In this document: piece by piece, positions 9,026 through 17,585 of the stretch | How positions within the stretch are numbered: the first letter of the stretch is position 1 | How the letters are laid out: each line of letters starts with the position of its first letter | NCBI RefSeq assembly: GCF_017641085.1 | Contig: NZ_JAEPPI010000001.1 | Location: forward strand, 930,001-994,000 | Reading direction: 5' to 3' | Length of the DNA stretch: 64,000 nt | Origin: Gracilimonas sp. | GTDB lineage: Bacteria; Bacteroidota; Rhodothermia; Balneolales; Balneolaceae | Made by a program: the position numbers and the translations under genes | The notes under the pieces: model-generated | What the model was told of the DNA's origin: nothing | Database searches by the model: none | Seen by the model: only the letters and a program-made list of their open reading frames with translations

Positions 9026-9472
9026 TTAGAAGGTGAAATCGTCGTCCATCGACTCGGTGAGGGAGAGGGCAATGCCACACATCATCAAATCTTCGGGAAG
9101 CTGGGTGAAGTCGCCGCTCAGGATGGAATGATCCACATTGGCGTATAAACTACAGCCGGCTGTTTTTTCAACAATAAGGCCCGATGTTTTTTCGCCGGAT
9201 TTACCGAAGAAGGTAACCTGCTGAAGCATCTCACTGGCAACAAAAGCCGTACAGTTGTGAAGCTGTAAAAAGGTATTGTACGCATACACAGATACCATGT
9301 TCATCTGTTCGTCATTCACATCCAGCCCGAGATGAATTTCAAGGGCCAGTTTTCGAGGCTCTTCCTCATTTTTAACCTCGAACCTGAACACGTCGTTACC
9401 CAGGGGTTTTGGTTTGGTTCCCAAAACCTTACCGATGGCATCAATATTTTCTTTTGTAAACTGGTGAATCAT
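9026..9472 (-). CDS. Conserved-looking hypothetical protein, 148 aa
   Basis: I do not recognise a family. The protein is soluble, acidic, without a signal peptide, with an alpha/beta pattern and three cysteines (CTAF, GCSLY, MMCGI). It starts with ATG at 9472. It is first in the minus-strand run ending in the iron permease and lies 10 bases before the preferred ybeY start. A hairpin (9489-9507) lies in its short upstream gap. Coding is supported by length, packing and the clean frame. Confidence 0.75.
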   Translation of the reverse strand: MIHQFTKENIDAIGKVLGTKPKPLGNDVFRFEVKNEEEPRKLALEIHLGLDVNDEQMNMVSVYAYNTFLQLHNCTAFVASEMLQQVTFFGKSGEKTSGLIVEKTAGCSLYANVDHSILSGDFTQLPEDLMMCGIALSLTESMDDDFTF

Positions 9473-9488
9473 AGCTGGCTCATTAATT

Positions 9489-9507
9489 GTGCCGAAATAT
9501 ACGGCAC
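9489..9507. promoter_or_regulatory. Inverted repeat GTGCCG-7-CGGCAC in a 60-base intergenic gap
   Basis: A perfect 6-base inverted repeat with a 7-base AT loop lies 17 bases upstream of the 148-aa gene and 26 bases after the DUF2723 stop. On the minus strand the loop reads TATATTTCG, near the Bacteroidota -7 consensus TAnnTTTG, so it could be a promoter within an operator-like palindrome. It lacks a T-tract, so a terminator role is weak. This is inference from position. Confidence 0.3.
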
Positions 9508-9532
9508 CTTCTCATAAGTTTAAATGAAAGAG

Positions 9533-12511
9533 TTAATCGATTCCGTAACGTTGAATTTCCTGCTCACTGGCTTCTTTTGTAGCCGGCATAGGAGGGAAAC
9601 TGCTGCCCATCAACATATTTACTTCTTCAGAAAGCGCATTGGCTTCTTCGGTGTTGCCACCCTGATAATAAGTGTACTGAATTAATACCAGTGATTGACG
9701 TGCCGTTCGAACCGCAGTCAGGTATTGCTGAGCATCACTATTCAGCTGCTCCAGTTGCGGACGAATTTCACGCTGTGTGCGAATGTCGCCACGTGATTGT
9801 GCGCTTTGAAGTTGCTGATTCAGCTCGTTGAATTCAGCCTCTATATCAGAGAAACGATTCAGGTTCTTCTCAAGCTTTTCCTTGATGTCTTCTACAGCTG
9901 TACCGGCAAGACGCATGGCATCATCATGAAGATCAACCTGAGCGTATCTTACGGCATAAAGTAATTTAAGCGACTCATTGGTTTCCGAAGGACGGAAAGG
10001 GATTTTTTCTTCTCCCCACTTCAGCCAGTATTGAGCACTGTCAATCTTACCTTCCTCACGGTAGGTCATCGCCAGCGACATAAAGTTAAAGCGGTAGTTG
10101 CTGAGCATACGGCGGATGTTCTCATCGAAATAAACATCCGGGTTATTCCATTCGCGGAATTTGAAATTCTCAACACGATCGGTGAAGATTTTTGGATTGA
10201 TGTGTCCTTCGCGTCCGGCTCCGAAATTTTTAGGAACTACGCGATAGGCTTTTCCTTCCGTTCGGAAGTAATCCTGCAGGTTAAGCTGGCTTTCACCGGA
10301 AACCGTGTTTGCAAAGTAAACAGGACGCAACCAGTTGTTGTTTTGCAGGATATCCAGAATCAACCGATCCTGTACCTGCAGGTAATAAATGCGGTCACCT
10401 TGTTGGTTTTGCCCGTAAAAACGGCCATTTAAATTCCATGTTACTTCATTATCGAGGGAATCAACCGGCATTTCGAAGTCAACACCTTTCTGCAAAAGAG
10501 GCAGAGAGGTATCCGGTTTAACGCCGATGGCTTCTTTGTAATTCATGTCTTCTGAAAATGCATTCTTCAGCATTTCCTTATCCACCGGGATGGTAATATC
10601 CTGTGGCTGCCACTGGCTGATGCCGGCGGTAACCCGGTCCACTTCCTCATCTGAAAGAGAGATAGGCAGCGGAGCTGATTCGTGCGACCATTGGTCTCTG
10701 AGCTGCTTAATATACCAGTCGGTATTCAACAGGCTCAGACAAACGATTCGCACATCGGTACGAACGCCTTCCACTTCCTGCGCATACCAGAGCGGGAAGG
10801 TGTCATTATCACCATTCGTAAATAAAATAGCATTTGGAGCTACGGACTCCAGCAGGTTTCGGGCATAGTCAGGAGCTACGTACCGGTTGCTACGGTCGTG
10901 GTCATCCCAGTTCTGATAGCCCATCCACACAGGGGAGGCAAGCAGGCATAAAACAACGGCTGCATATCCCAATATTCTGTTGTTGGCGTATTGTTTGATG
11001 AGTTCAATAATCCCTGTTACTCCAAGCCCGAGCCATATCGAAAAGGCAAAGAAGGAGCCCACGTAGGCATAATCCCGCTCACGCGGCTGATATGGAGGTT
11101 GATTCAGGAACACAATAATCGCCAACCCCGTGACAATAAAGAGTGCGAGTATAGCGAGTGCCCGTTTCCAGTCGGAGCTGAAGTGGAAAATCATCCCAAA
11201 TAAACCCAGCAAAAACGGGATAAAGAAATAGGCATTGCTGGCGGGGTTATCGGGATAGGCCGGCTCCTCAAATCCGGACCGCCAACCCGTATCCTGAATA
11301 TCAGCCTCACGACCTATGAAGTTCCAGTTGAAGTAACGGATGTACATGTGGTTAACCTGGTAATCCCAGAAGAAAGCCCAGTCAGAATTATAACGCCCGT
11401 AGTAATCAAGGTGATTGGGGGCCGGAGAATAACGGCGCGGGAAAAACTCTTCTTCAGAGCGGTCAATTTGTCCGGTTTGGTCGTTGTAATTGTTGCCCTT
11501 TAAAATAGGTGTAGCTCCGTACTGCTCACGCTTCAGATAACTGATAAAAGCTTCAACGGTTTCAGGGTCATTCTCGTCAATGGGGGGATCGGCGATGGAG
11601 CGGATCATAATCACGGAATAGGAGGAGAACCCGATCAAAATCATCGCGTAACTGATGGCAATGATATTAGCTATGCGCATTTTGTGTTTATGCGTGTAGT
11701 AAATAGCATAAGCTACAGCGGCCATAAACAGAAAGATGAACAACATGGGGCCGATAAGTCCATAGGATGCTTCATCCACACTGTTGGCCATGGTTGGAAT
11801 CATCTGAATGGTAAACGGATACACCGAGAAGAAGGCGATGACGGCTCCAACACCCATCAATAAAAACGACTTCCACTCAAATTCCTTAAGCTTGAAGTAC
11901 ACTATCAGGGCTACAAAGAACAGGGCAAGCAAGTTCAAGAGGTGAACACCAATCGCTATACCAAACATATAGGCAATCAAAACCAGCCAGCGTTCATTAT
12001 AAGGTTTGTCGAAATTTTCAGCCCACTTCAACGCCATCCAAACTACAATAGAGGTAAAAAACATGGACATGGCATACACTTCGGCTTCCACAGCGCTAAA
12101 CCAGAAGGTATCGGTTACGGCAAAGGTGAGGGCTCCGACCAAAGCACCTCCATACATCCCGATTTTATCCATCATTTCCATGGAATCAGGATTACCTTTC
12201 CATTCGCGAACCAGGCGAACCACAATCAGGTACAAAAACATCACCGTGAAGGCAGATGTAAGCGCACTTATAAAGTTGATGCTAACGGCAATGTATTCAG
12301 CCGGCATAAACATGGAGAAAAGTCGCCCAACGATGGAATAAAAGGGAGCGCCCGGAGGGTGATTTACCTGCAAGCCGTGTGCAACGGCAATGAACTCACC
12401 GGCATCCCAAAAACTGGCGGTGGGCGCGAGGGTTAGCGTGTATATAACAAGTGAAACAAAAAAGGTAAAAAGAGCGAGATATCTGTTGGTCGTTTTATGA
12501 TCTGAAAGCAT
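9533..12511 (-). CDS. DUF2723 family membrane protein (GT117/PMT-like)
   Basis: 992 aa. The N-terminal half has about 10-12 hydrophobic segments. After the first segment comes the family signature TASFWDAGEFIAVAHGLQ with HPPGAPFY (residues 32-58), resembling the acidic loop of protein O-mannosyltransferase-type GT-C enzymes. The C-terminal half is soluble with an alpha-helical, TPR-like end (about 830-960). Members are common in Bacteroidota and presumed to glycosylate exported substrates from lipid-linked donors. The donor and target here are unknown. It is followed after 60 bases by the next minus-strand gene. Confidence 0.9.
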   Translation of the reverse strand: MLSDHKTTNRYLALFTFFVSLVIYTLTLAPTASFWDAGEFIAVAHGLQVNHPPGAPFYSIVGRLFSMFMPAEYIAVSINFISALTSAFTVMFLYLIVVRLVREWKGNPDSMEMMDKIGMYGGALVGALTFAVTDTFWFSAVEAEVYAMSMFFTSIVVWMALKWAENFDKPYNERWLVLIAYMFGIAIGVHLLNLLALFFVALIVYFKLKEFEWKSFLLMGVGAVIAFFSVYPFTIQMIPTMANSVDEASYGLIGPMLFIFLFMAAVAYAIYYTHKHKMRIANIIAISYAMILIGFSSYSVIMIRSIADPPIDENDPETVEAFISYLKREQYGATPILKGNNYNDQTGQIDRSEEEFFPRRYSPAPNHLDYYGRYNSDWAFFWDYQVNHMYIRYFNWNFIGREADIQDTGWRSGFEEPAYPDNPASNAYFFIPFLLGLFGMIFHFSSDWKRALAILALFIVTGLAIIVFLNQPPYQPRERDYAYVGSFFAFSIWLGLGVTGIIELIKQYANNRILGYAAVVLCLLASPVWMGYQNWDDHDRSNRYVAPDYARNLLESVAPNAILFTNGDNDTFPLWYAQEVEGVRTDVRIVCLSLLNTDWYIKQLRDQWSHESAPLPISLSDEEVDRVTAGISQWQPQDITIPVDKEMLKNAFSEDMNYKEAIGVKPDTSLPLLQKGVDFEMPVDSLDNEVTWNLNGRFYGQNQQGDRIYYLQVQDRLILDILQNNNWLRPVYFANTVSGESQLNLQDYFRTEGKAYRVVPKNFGAGREGHINPKIFTDRVENFKFREWNNPDVYFDENIRRMLSNYRFNFMSLAMTYREEGKIDSAQYWLKWGEEKIPFRPSETNESLKLLYAVRYAQVDLHDDAMRLAGTAVEDIKEKLEKNLNRFSDIEAEFNELNQQLQSAQSRGDIRTQREIRPQLEQLNSDAQQYLTAVRTARQSLVLIQYTYYQGGNTEEANALSEEVNMLMGSSFPPMPATKEASEQEIQRYGID

Positions 12512-12690
12512 GTAAAATTGGTTAGCTGCTCAAAAAAGTTTTTGGATATTCGTAGATAACATTTTATGATAGGCTCGCAATTATAAGCACAGCCTTATAC
12601 TAATCAAAATGTAAGATACATAAGAATTTAAACTTCTCGCAGCTAAAACGGGAAAGTTCGAATCGTATTTTCAACTTTAAATATTTTTGC

Positions 12691-14175
12691 ATGTCAGCGA
12701 ATACAAAAGAACGTTTTTCTTCAAAGCTGGGATTGATTTTAAGCGTGCTCGGGATCGCCATTGGAACGGGTAATATCTGGCGGTTTCCCCGAATAGCAGC
12801 TCAGAACGGAGGAGAGGAAGGAGCCGGGGCTTTCCTCTTTGCCTGGATTTGCTTTCTGATCCTGTGGTCTATTCCCCTCATTATTGCGGAATATGGAATG
12901 GGGCGAAATGGCCGAAAAGGCGTGGTTGGTTCTTTTGTTGAACTTATTGGTGAGAAGAAAGGCTGGCTGGGTGGATTTGTAGGCTTTGTAGCCACAGCTA
13001 TCATGTTTTACTACAGTGTGGTAGCTGGCTGGTGTCTGTACTATTTAATTACCAGCATCACCGAAGCCTTACCGGCAAACCTGCAGCAGGCCAATGCTAT
13101 TTGGGATGGATTCCAGGGTTCCAGCTGGCCGCTTATTGCTCATGCCTTTGTGATGTGCGTGGGGGGCTTTATCGTTATTAAGGGCATTTCCTCCATCGAG
13201 AAAGTAAATAAAGTATTGATTCCTTCCTTGTTGCTGGTACTGATTGTTTCCCTGTTTAAAGCCCTTTCGCTTGAAGGCAGCGGACTTGGTATAGAATATC
13301 TCTTTACCCCGGATTGGTCAACATTGAAGAAGCCGGAGATCTGGCTGGAAGCACTCACACAAAATGCCTGGGATACCGGTGCTGCCTGGGGACTGATTTT
13401 GACCTATGCCGCATACATGCGCAAGACCGATGACGTTACCATTACTGCGTTCCAGACCGGAATTGGTAATAACATGGTTTCGTTGCTGGCGGCCATCATC
13501 ATTTTCTCAACCGTGTTTGGTACGTTGAGCCCACAGATGGGAAGTGGTGAAATTCTGGATGTGATGAAGACCTCCGGACCTGCTTCAACGGGACTGACCT
13601 TTATCTGGATGCCTCAGCTATTTGCAACTATGGGAGGCGGAGGTATTTTTGCCATCCTGTTTTTCCTGGGTTTGACGTTTGCCGCTTTCAGTTCACTGAT
13701 TTCCATGATTGAACTGGCTGTAAAAGTATTTGTGGATATGGGAGCCGAGCGAAAACGAGCTACTTTAATCATATGTGCTGCTGGTTTCGGATTCGGAATT
13801 CCTTCTGCGTTAAACCTGACATTCTTCGCCAATCAGGACTTTGTTTGGGGCGTTGGATTGATGGTTTCCGGTGCACTCATTTCCTATGCCGTCATTAAAT
13901 ACGGAACCCAAAAGTTCCGAGAAGAGCTTATCAATACAGAAGACCGTTCAACGACTTTAGGCTCCTGGTGGGAAATCTTCATCAAGTATGTGGTGCCGAT
14001 TGAAGTGGTTACCCTGCTGGGTTGGTGGATGTATCTCTCTGCTACTACTTATGCTCCGGACACCTGGTACAATCCGTTGAGTCCTTTTTCTGTGATGACA
14101 GTTGTGCTTCAATGGGGGCTTGCGCTTCTTCTTGTGTGGTTTTTCCGCAAGCGATTGATGAAGAGCAATAAGTAA
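12691..14175 (+). CDS. Sodium-dependent transporter, SNF/NSS family
   Basis: 494 aa, about 12 membrane segments with the LeuT-fold signature at the N-terminus: GIAIGTGNIWRFPRIAAQNGG (residues 19-39), where the unwound helix 1 binds sodium and substrate. The family couples amino-acid or related substrate import to sodium, which fits a marine organism. The C-terminus ends in a short basic tail. It converges on the 39-aa small membrane protein at 14211-14330 and shares a terminator hairpin with it. The substrate is not predictable from what I can see. Confidence 0.93.
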   Translation: MSANTKERFSSKLGLILSVLGIAIGTGNIWRFPRIAAQNGGEEGAGAFLFAWICFLILWSIPLIIAEYGMGRNGRKGVVGSFVELIGEKKGWLGGFVGFVATAIMFYYSVVAGWCLYYLITSITEALPANLQQANAIWDGFQGSSWPLIAHAFVMCVGGFIVIKGISSIEKVNKVLIPSLLLVLIVSLFKALSLEGSGLGIEYLFTPDWSTLKKPEIWLEALTQNAWDTGAAWGLILTYAAYMRKTDDVTITAFQTGIGNNMVSLLAAIIIFSTVFGTLSPQMGSGEILDVMKTSGPASTGLTFIWMPQLFATMGGGGIFAILFFLGLTFAAFSSLISMIELAVKVFVDMGAERKRATLIICAAGFGFGIPSALNLTFFANQDFVWGVGLMVSGALISYAVIKYGTQKFREELINTEDRSTTLGSWWEIFIKYVVPIEVVTLLGWWMYLSATTYAPDTWYNPLSPFSVMTVVLQWGLALLLVWFFRKRLMKSNK

Positions 14176-14182
14176 GTAAAAA

Positions 14183-14203
14183 GCCCCGAGACATTGCCGG
14201 GGC
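14183..14203. terminator. Bidirectional hairpin terminator
   Basis: GCCCCG (14183-14188) pairs with CGGGGC (14198-14203) over a 9-base loop. It is preceded by an A-rich stretch and followed by GTATTTCTT. It lies 7 bases after the symporter stop and 7 bases after the stop of the small minus-strand gene, so it probably ends both transcripts. Confidence 0.75.
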
Positions 14204-14210
14204 GTATTTC

Positions 14211-14330
14211 TTAGTTCGTTTCTTGTGAGTCGTTCTTTTTATTGCTCTTCATTTTGTCTATTGCGATAGGAATTATAAATAACGAGAACGCAATAACAAC
14301 GACCACAATTGAAAACAGATCGATTTCCAT
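14211..14330 (-). CDS. 39-aa single-helix membrane protein
   Basis: Translating the minus strand from ATG 14330 to TAA 14211 gives a 39-residue protein. It has an acidic N-terminus (MEID), one hydrophobic helix of about 20 residues (LFSIVVVVIAFSLFIIPIAI) and a lysine/polar tail (DKMKSNKKNDSQETN). This topology is typical of small accessory membrane proteins. The neighbouring NSS symporter suggests a possible analogue of the MetS small subunit of MetPS transporters, but it is on the opposite strand and I cannot align it. The start is supported by the helix position and tail charge. Confidence 0.55.
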   Translation of the reverse strand: MEIDLFSIVVVVIAFSLFIIPIAIDKMKSNKKNDSQETN

Positions 14331-14429
14331 CTTGATATAAATTTAAATATGAAATTGATTTTCATGAGCAACAGGCTCATGATTTTTGATAAACGAAACA
14401 GCCCTGGGTCGGGCCGATATCAGGATGGC

Positions 14430-14795
14430 TTATAGAAATGAGTGGAAAGGGAAGAGTAGTATTTTGTTGGTCTGACTTTCATCTATCAGGGCAGAGAATT
14501 TTAAATAGGTTGAATCGGGCGAACAACTGAAAGTGTGTTGACGAGAGGAGAAAGCAAGTAATTCGTGATCTTCTTCAGTATTAGAATCAGATAGCCGCTC
14601 CCTGAAACTACCCCCGCTCTCCCCAGATGCAGCTGATGAAAATAATAAAGCTTGACCGGATGCCCATGTATTCCCAAATTCAATACTTTCGGTTTGCTTT
14701 ATTTCTACACTTGAGCTGGAATTGGTAGTACCGGCAAGGATTTGATTAATCCCGCTGTTAAGCAATACTACTAAAAAAGGAAGCAAAAATTTCAT
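14430..14795 (-). CDS. Small secreted protein of unknown function
   Basis: 121 aa from ATG 14795, chosen over the ATG at 14813 because MKFLLPFLVVLLNSG then starts a normal signal peptide. The mature part is serine-rich and polar (TTNSSSSVEIKQTES, SSAASGESGGS), with an ending rich in Phe/Leu. I recognise no domain. It may be a real exported protein or a lineage-specific orphan. Coding confidence is moderate because composition is low in complexity and neighbours are not tightly packed. Confidence 0.45.
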   Translation of the reverse strand: MKFLLPFLVVLLNSGINQILAGTTNSSSSVEIKQTESIEFGNTWASGQALLFSSAASGESGGSFRERLSDSNTEEDHELLAFSSRQHTFSCSPDSTYLKFSALIDESQTNKILLFPFHSFL

Positions 14796-14859
14796 GCTCA
14801 AAATATACATCAATTTACCCTGAGAATTTGTACAAAAAGGGTGGGGTCAACTTCAGGAT

Positions 14860-15363
14860 TTATAAATCATACCCGACTTCTGAATCCTTAATCGGAACCC
14901 AAACTTCTTCTTCTGCTTCGGGATCAGTGGGATCATAGTCTTCTTTCATGACTTCAAAATGAGGACGGTTATCCAGTTCGTAGAAGGTGCCCGGCAGCCA
15001 TTCGCTGTGAATGTATTGACTGGTTTTTGGGAAATCGGAGGGCAGACCTTTATGGATGAACACGGCATATTTACCGCCGGCCAGTGTAAAATTCTCCATT
15101 CCATTTGTCAGTTCCCCAAAATCATTAACCTCCACAGCCGCCCACTTCTCGAAAGGGGTATCCGGAGTAAAGCTTTCTGAACTCAAATCATCATCAAAAA
15201 CCTGCACCGAATATAAACCGGACCCGGTCATATTTTCTATTTGGTGGACATGAGGATGAAACGACTTCCACAACTCACCGGTCTGATCTTTAGCCAGAGA
15301 AGTGCGAATACGTTTTCCCACAAGTTTTATATCCGAGATGGTGACAATACGGGGTTCCTGCAT
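14860..15363 (-). CDS. GyrI-like / effector-binding domain protein
   Basis: 167 aa. The whole chain fits the GyrI-like small-molecule binding fold seen at the C-terminus of AraC-type activators (Rob, BmrR group). It has an opening beta strand (EPRIVTISDIKLVGKRIRTS), the segment LWKSFHPHVHQI, and the ending FYELDNRPHFEVM...EVWVPIK. There is no DNA-binding domain, so it is a stand-alone effector-binding protein. Ligand unknown. It starts 7 bases after the TfoX-like gene, probably in the same transcript. Confidence 0.8.
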   Translation of the reverse strand: MQEPRIVTISDIKLVGKRIRTSLAKDQTGELWKSFHPHVHQIENMTGSGLYSVQVFDDDLSSESFTPDTPFEKWAAVEVNDFGELTNGMENFTLAGGKYAVFIHKGLPSDFPKTSQYIHSEWLPGTFYELDNRPHFEVMKEDYDPTDPEAEEEVWVPIKDSEVGYDL

Positions 15364-15370
15364 AGCATTA

Positions 15371-15700
15371 TTATTTAGGGGTGAGTGAGGAGGTGAATGA
15401 TAAACAGGTATGCAGCCACAATTCTAAATCCTGATCTTTTTGTACTCCTTGTGGTGATACATAGATCATTCCTTTCATGGGCCGGCCGGTAAAATCCATT
15501 TTATGGGCATGAGGTTTAGAAAGACTTTCTTCATAACGGTCGGGACCCACTCTGGCCATAAGTTTATCGTTAACAATGCCAAATGCCATGTGACCGGAAA
15601 CCATGAAGCAGAGCCCGCCAAACATTTTCTTCTCTACTACATTATTCTGATCCTGCAGCAGGTTCCGAATCCGCTCCGCTAAACCCTCGTCAAAAGCCAT
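15371..15700 (-). CDS. TfoX/Sxy N-terminal domain protein
   Basis: 109 aa, carrying the TfoX_N pattern: an opening helix with LAERIRNLLQ, then KKMFGGLCFMVSGHMAFGI and a later KPHAHKMDFTGRPMKGMIYV. In enterics and Haemophilus full-length TfoX/Sxy activates competence genes. Single-domain versions such as this one are widespread and unassigned. It is first of a two-gene unit with the GyrI-like gene. A 23-base upstream element (15750-15772) is shared with the amidohydrolase gene at 16540-17484. Confidence 0.85.
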   Translation of the reverse strand: MAFDEGLAERIRNLLQDQNNVVEKKMFGGLCFMVSGHMAFGIVNDKLMARVGPDRYEESLSKPHAHKMDFTGRPMKGMIYVSPQGVQKDQDLELWLHTCLSFTSSLTPK

Positions 15701-16054
15701 ATTCTATATATGAATTACAAACCCAAAAGGAATTAGCGCAAATAATAGATTAGAAACAAGAGGGAATAGTCAGCTCTGATGCAAAACCTTTGGGTAAGAA
15801 TAACTCACATTTATGAGGCATAAAGTGGTCATCCTGAACCTGAATAGTATGACTCAATCAAGGTAATCTTTCAATCCCTTTAATCAAGGTTCAAAAATTA
15901 AGGAACCTTGATTGGCTTGATTTAATGATTGCTATGATTGCTAATCAAAACGGGACAATGAAGAATTACTTACCCAGCATTTCTTGGTAAAGATTTTTAG
16001 CTATCGCTTAGATTCACGTTTACCACTCATGGGACCTAACCAACAAATAGCAGC
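15701..16054. repeat. Intergenic stretch with a strong AATCAAGGTTC inverted repeat
   Basis: No gene is seen in these 354 bases. A perfect 11-base inverted repeat, AATCAAGGTTC (15882-15892) and GAACCTTGATT (15903-15913), has a 10-base loop. Further direct AATCAAGG and TTGATT/GATTG echoes flank it from 15854 to 15945. It looks like an interspersed palindromic repeat rather than a terminator, since no T-tract follows on either strand. An element shared with another promoter region sits at 15750-15772. Confidence 0.55.
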
Positions 16055-16540
16055 TCACAACCTTTTCTGCCAATACCCCACATCCAGCCATTGCCCGAAT
16101 TTGTACCCGATTTCTTTGAAATGTGCCACTTTCTCCATCCCAAACTTCTCGTGGAGGGCGATGCTGGCATCATTCGGTAAGGTGATGCCGCCAATGGCAA
16201 GATGAATATCCTTCTTTTGAAGTTCGGTGAATAAAGCCTGGTAGAGTTTGGTTCCCCATCCATTTCCCTGCCGGTTATGGTCCACATACACCGATATCTC
16301 TACCGAATGCCGGTAAGCAGATCGCTCTTTCCATTTGGTGGCATAGGCATAACCTACTTTCTTGTCCTGTTCTTCAGCAACCAGCCAGGGAAGTGCAGAT
16401 GATTCTACTTTATGTATGCGGGATTGGATTTCTTCGGGGGTGATTTTCTCCTCTTCAAAAGTAACGGTCGTATCCAGTATGTAGTAATTGTAGATATCGG
16501 TTAAGGCATAAGTATCTTCAGGCTGAACAGGACGAATCAT
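16055..16540 (-). CDS. GNAT family N-acetyltransferase, phosphinothricin acetyltransferase-like
   Basis: 161 aa. It opens MIRPVQPEDTYALTDIYNYY, as in PAT/Bar-like GNATs. The acetyl-CoA loop is visible as DHNRQGNGWGTKLYQAL (Q/RxxGxG/A), and the family ending follows (HEKFGMEKVAHFKEIGYKFGQWLD). It transfers acetyl from acetyl-CoA to an amine. Family members act on phosphinothricin or methionine derivatives, but this substrate is unproven. Its ATG overlaps the stop of the amidohydrolase gene, indicating translational coupling. Confidence 0.88.
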   Translation of the reverse strand: MIRPVQPEDTYALTDIYNYYILDTTVTFEEEKITPEEIQSRIHKVESSALPWLVAEEQDKKVGYAYATKWKERSAYRHSVEISVYVDHNRQGNGWGTKLYQALFTELQKKDIHLAIGGITLPNDASIALHEKFGMEKVAHFKEIGYKFGQWLDVGYWQKRL

Positions 16541-17484
16541 TATTCTTCAATTTCGAACATCCGCACGGCATTATCCCATAGAATGTCGTCTTTCTGGTTT
16601 TGACTTAGATATGGAGCTTCCCGTATGGTTTGCACCGATTTCCCGATGAGTTGCGGCCAGGCCATTTGCAGAGTGCCGAATAAAATTTTGTCGCTTCCTG
16701 CCGTAGCTACCGCCTCTTTTAATAACCGGTTGAAAAGTTCATCTCCCAAAAGCCAAACGGCAACGGAAGTTTCCATATACACATTGGGGTAAGTACTTAG
16801 CATATACAGACCCTCATCAAAAAAGGGCCAGCCCATATGCATCATCACGATCTGCAGGTCGGGAAAATCCATGACCACATCCTCGACCAGCAGCGGGTTG
16901 GCTGTTCCAATCCTGAAGGCCGGACTCAAGACTTGCTGAGGGTTTGGACCCGAAAAGCCGGTATGTATTAACACCGGAACTCCGTGCTTTTGCGCTACTT
17001 CGTAATAGGGATAGAGGTCAGGTGTATTAAGCGGAATCCCCTCATAAACAAGCCCGAGTTCTCCTAATGCTGCATATTTTCCTGAAAGTACATCTTCTTC
17101 AAACTGTCGTGCAGCCCCTGTATGATCTTCAAGTGATAAGTCTGGCTCATAAGAAAGCATAAATCGTTCTGGTTGTTCTTGGAGGAATGATTCTTTGTAT
17201 ACGCCATGGCTCAGCAATCCGTACCGGATGTTGTGAGCATCCATTTCTTCAAAACTCTGGCGGAAAAGTGCAGCACTGTCGGCCGCCATTTCCCCATATT
17301 TTTCCACCCGGTGAATACCATAATCAACATCCTTCATCGCTCTTTCAAACCAGGCAGGATTTACTCCCTGCATGGCCACATCGAAAACAGGGTCTTGCAT
17401 ATCAGGTGCTTTTTGGTCTTTAGAAATGCATCCCGAAACAAAGAAAAGGAGAGCAGTAAGAAGGAAATTTAGGTGAGAACTCAT
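16540..17484 (-). CDS. Amidohydrolase (TIM-barrel) lipoprotein
   Basis: 314 aa with a lipoprotein-type N-terminus (FFVSGC, Cys about 19). The body resembles Amidohydro_2/PHP-type TIM-barrel hydrolases: GELGLVYEGIPLNTPDLYPYY, VLIHTGFSGP, IVMMHMGWPFF and ILFGTLQMAWP are successive strand ends carrying likely metal or catalytic His/Asp positions. The last position, usually GSDxP, reads GTLQMAWP, so one conserved Asp appears absent. Substrate unknown. It is cotranslated with the GNAT gene downstream. Confidence 0.75.
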   Translation of the reverse strand: MSSHLNFLLTALLFFVSGCISKDQKAPDMQDPVFDVAMQGVNPAWFERAMKDVDYGIHRVEKYGEMAADSAALFRQSFEEMDAHNIRYGLLSHGVYKESFLQEQPERFMLSYEPDLSLEDHTGAARQFEEDVLSGKYAALGELGLVYEGIPLNTPDLYPYYEVAQKHGVPVLIHTGFSGPNPQQVLSPAFRIGTANPLLVEDVVMDFPDLQIVMMHMGWPFFDEGLYMLSTYPNVYMETSVAVWLLGDELFNRLLKEAVATAGSDKILFGTLQMAWPQLIGKSVQTIREAPYLSQNQKDDILWDNAVRMFEIEE

Positions 17485-17520
17485 ACAATTAATTTTCAGG
17501 GAAATAGCGAAATTATATCT

Positions 17521-17543
17521 TTAGAAACAAGAGGGTAAGGTCA
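17521..17543 (-). promoter_or_regulatory. Upstream element shared with the TfoX-like gene
   Basis: TTAGAAACAAGAGGG followed by TAAGGTCA at 17521-17543 matches 15750-15772 at 20 of 23 positions. On the minus strand the copies lie 37 and 50 bases upstream of the two start codons. Each is followed towards the gene by TATAATTTCG or TATTATTTG, both near the Bacteroidota -7 consensus TAnnTTTG. A promoter is plausible, but this is inference from position and similarity. Confidence 0.3.
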
Positions 17544-17585
17544 TAATCGGATGCATTCAAGCGGTATATTCGTTACCATAGTTTG

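Noticed and set aside
11942-12436. A 164-codon open frame on the plus strand inside the DUF2723 gene
   Set aside because: It is antisense to a convincing membrane protein gene, has low-complexity basic composition and shows no domain; it is a reading-frame shadow.
12682-12689. TATTTTTG just before the symporter ATG, an exact match to TAnnTTTG
   Set aside because: It ends 2 bases before the start codon, so transcription would start inside the gene; more likely chance in AT-rich sequence.
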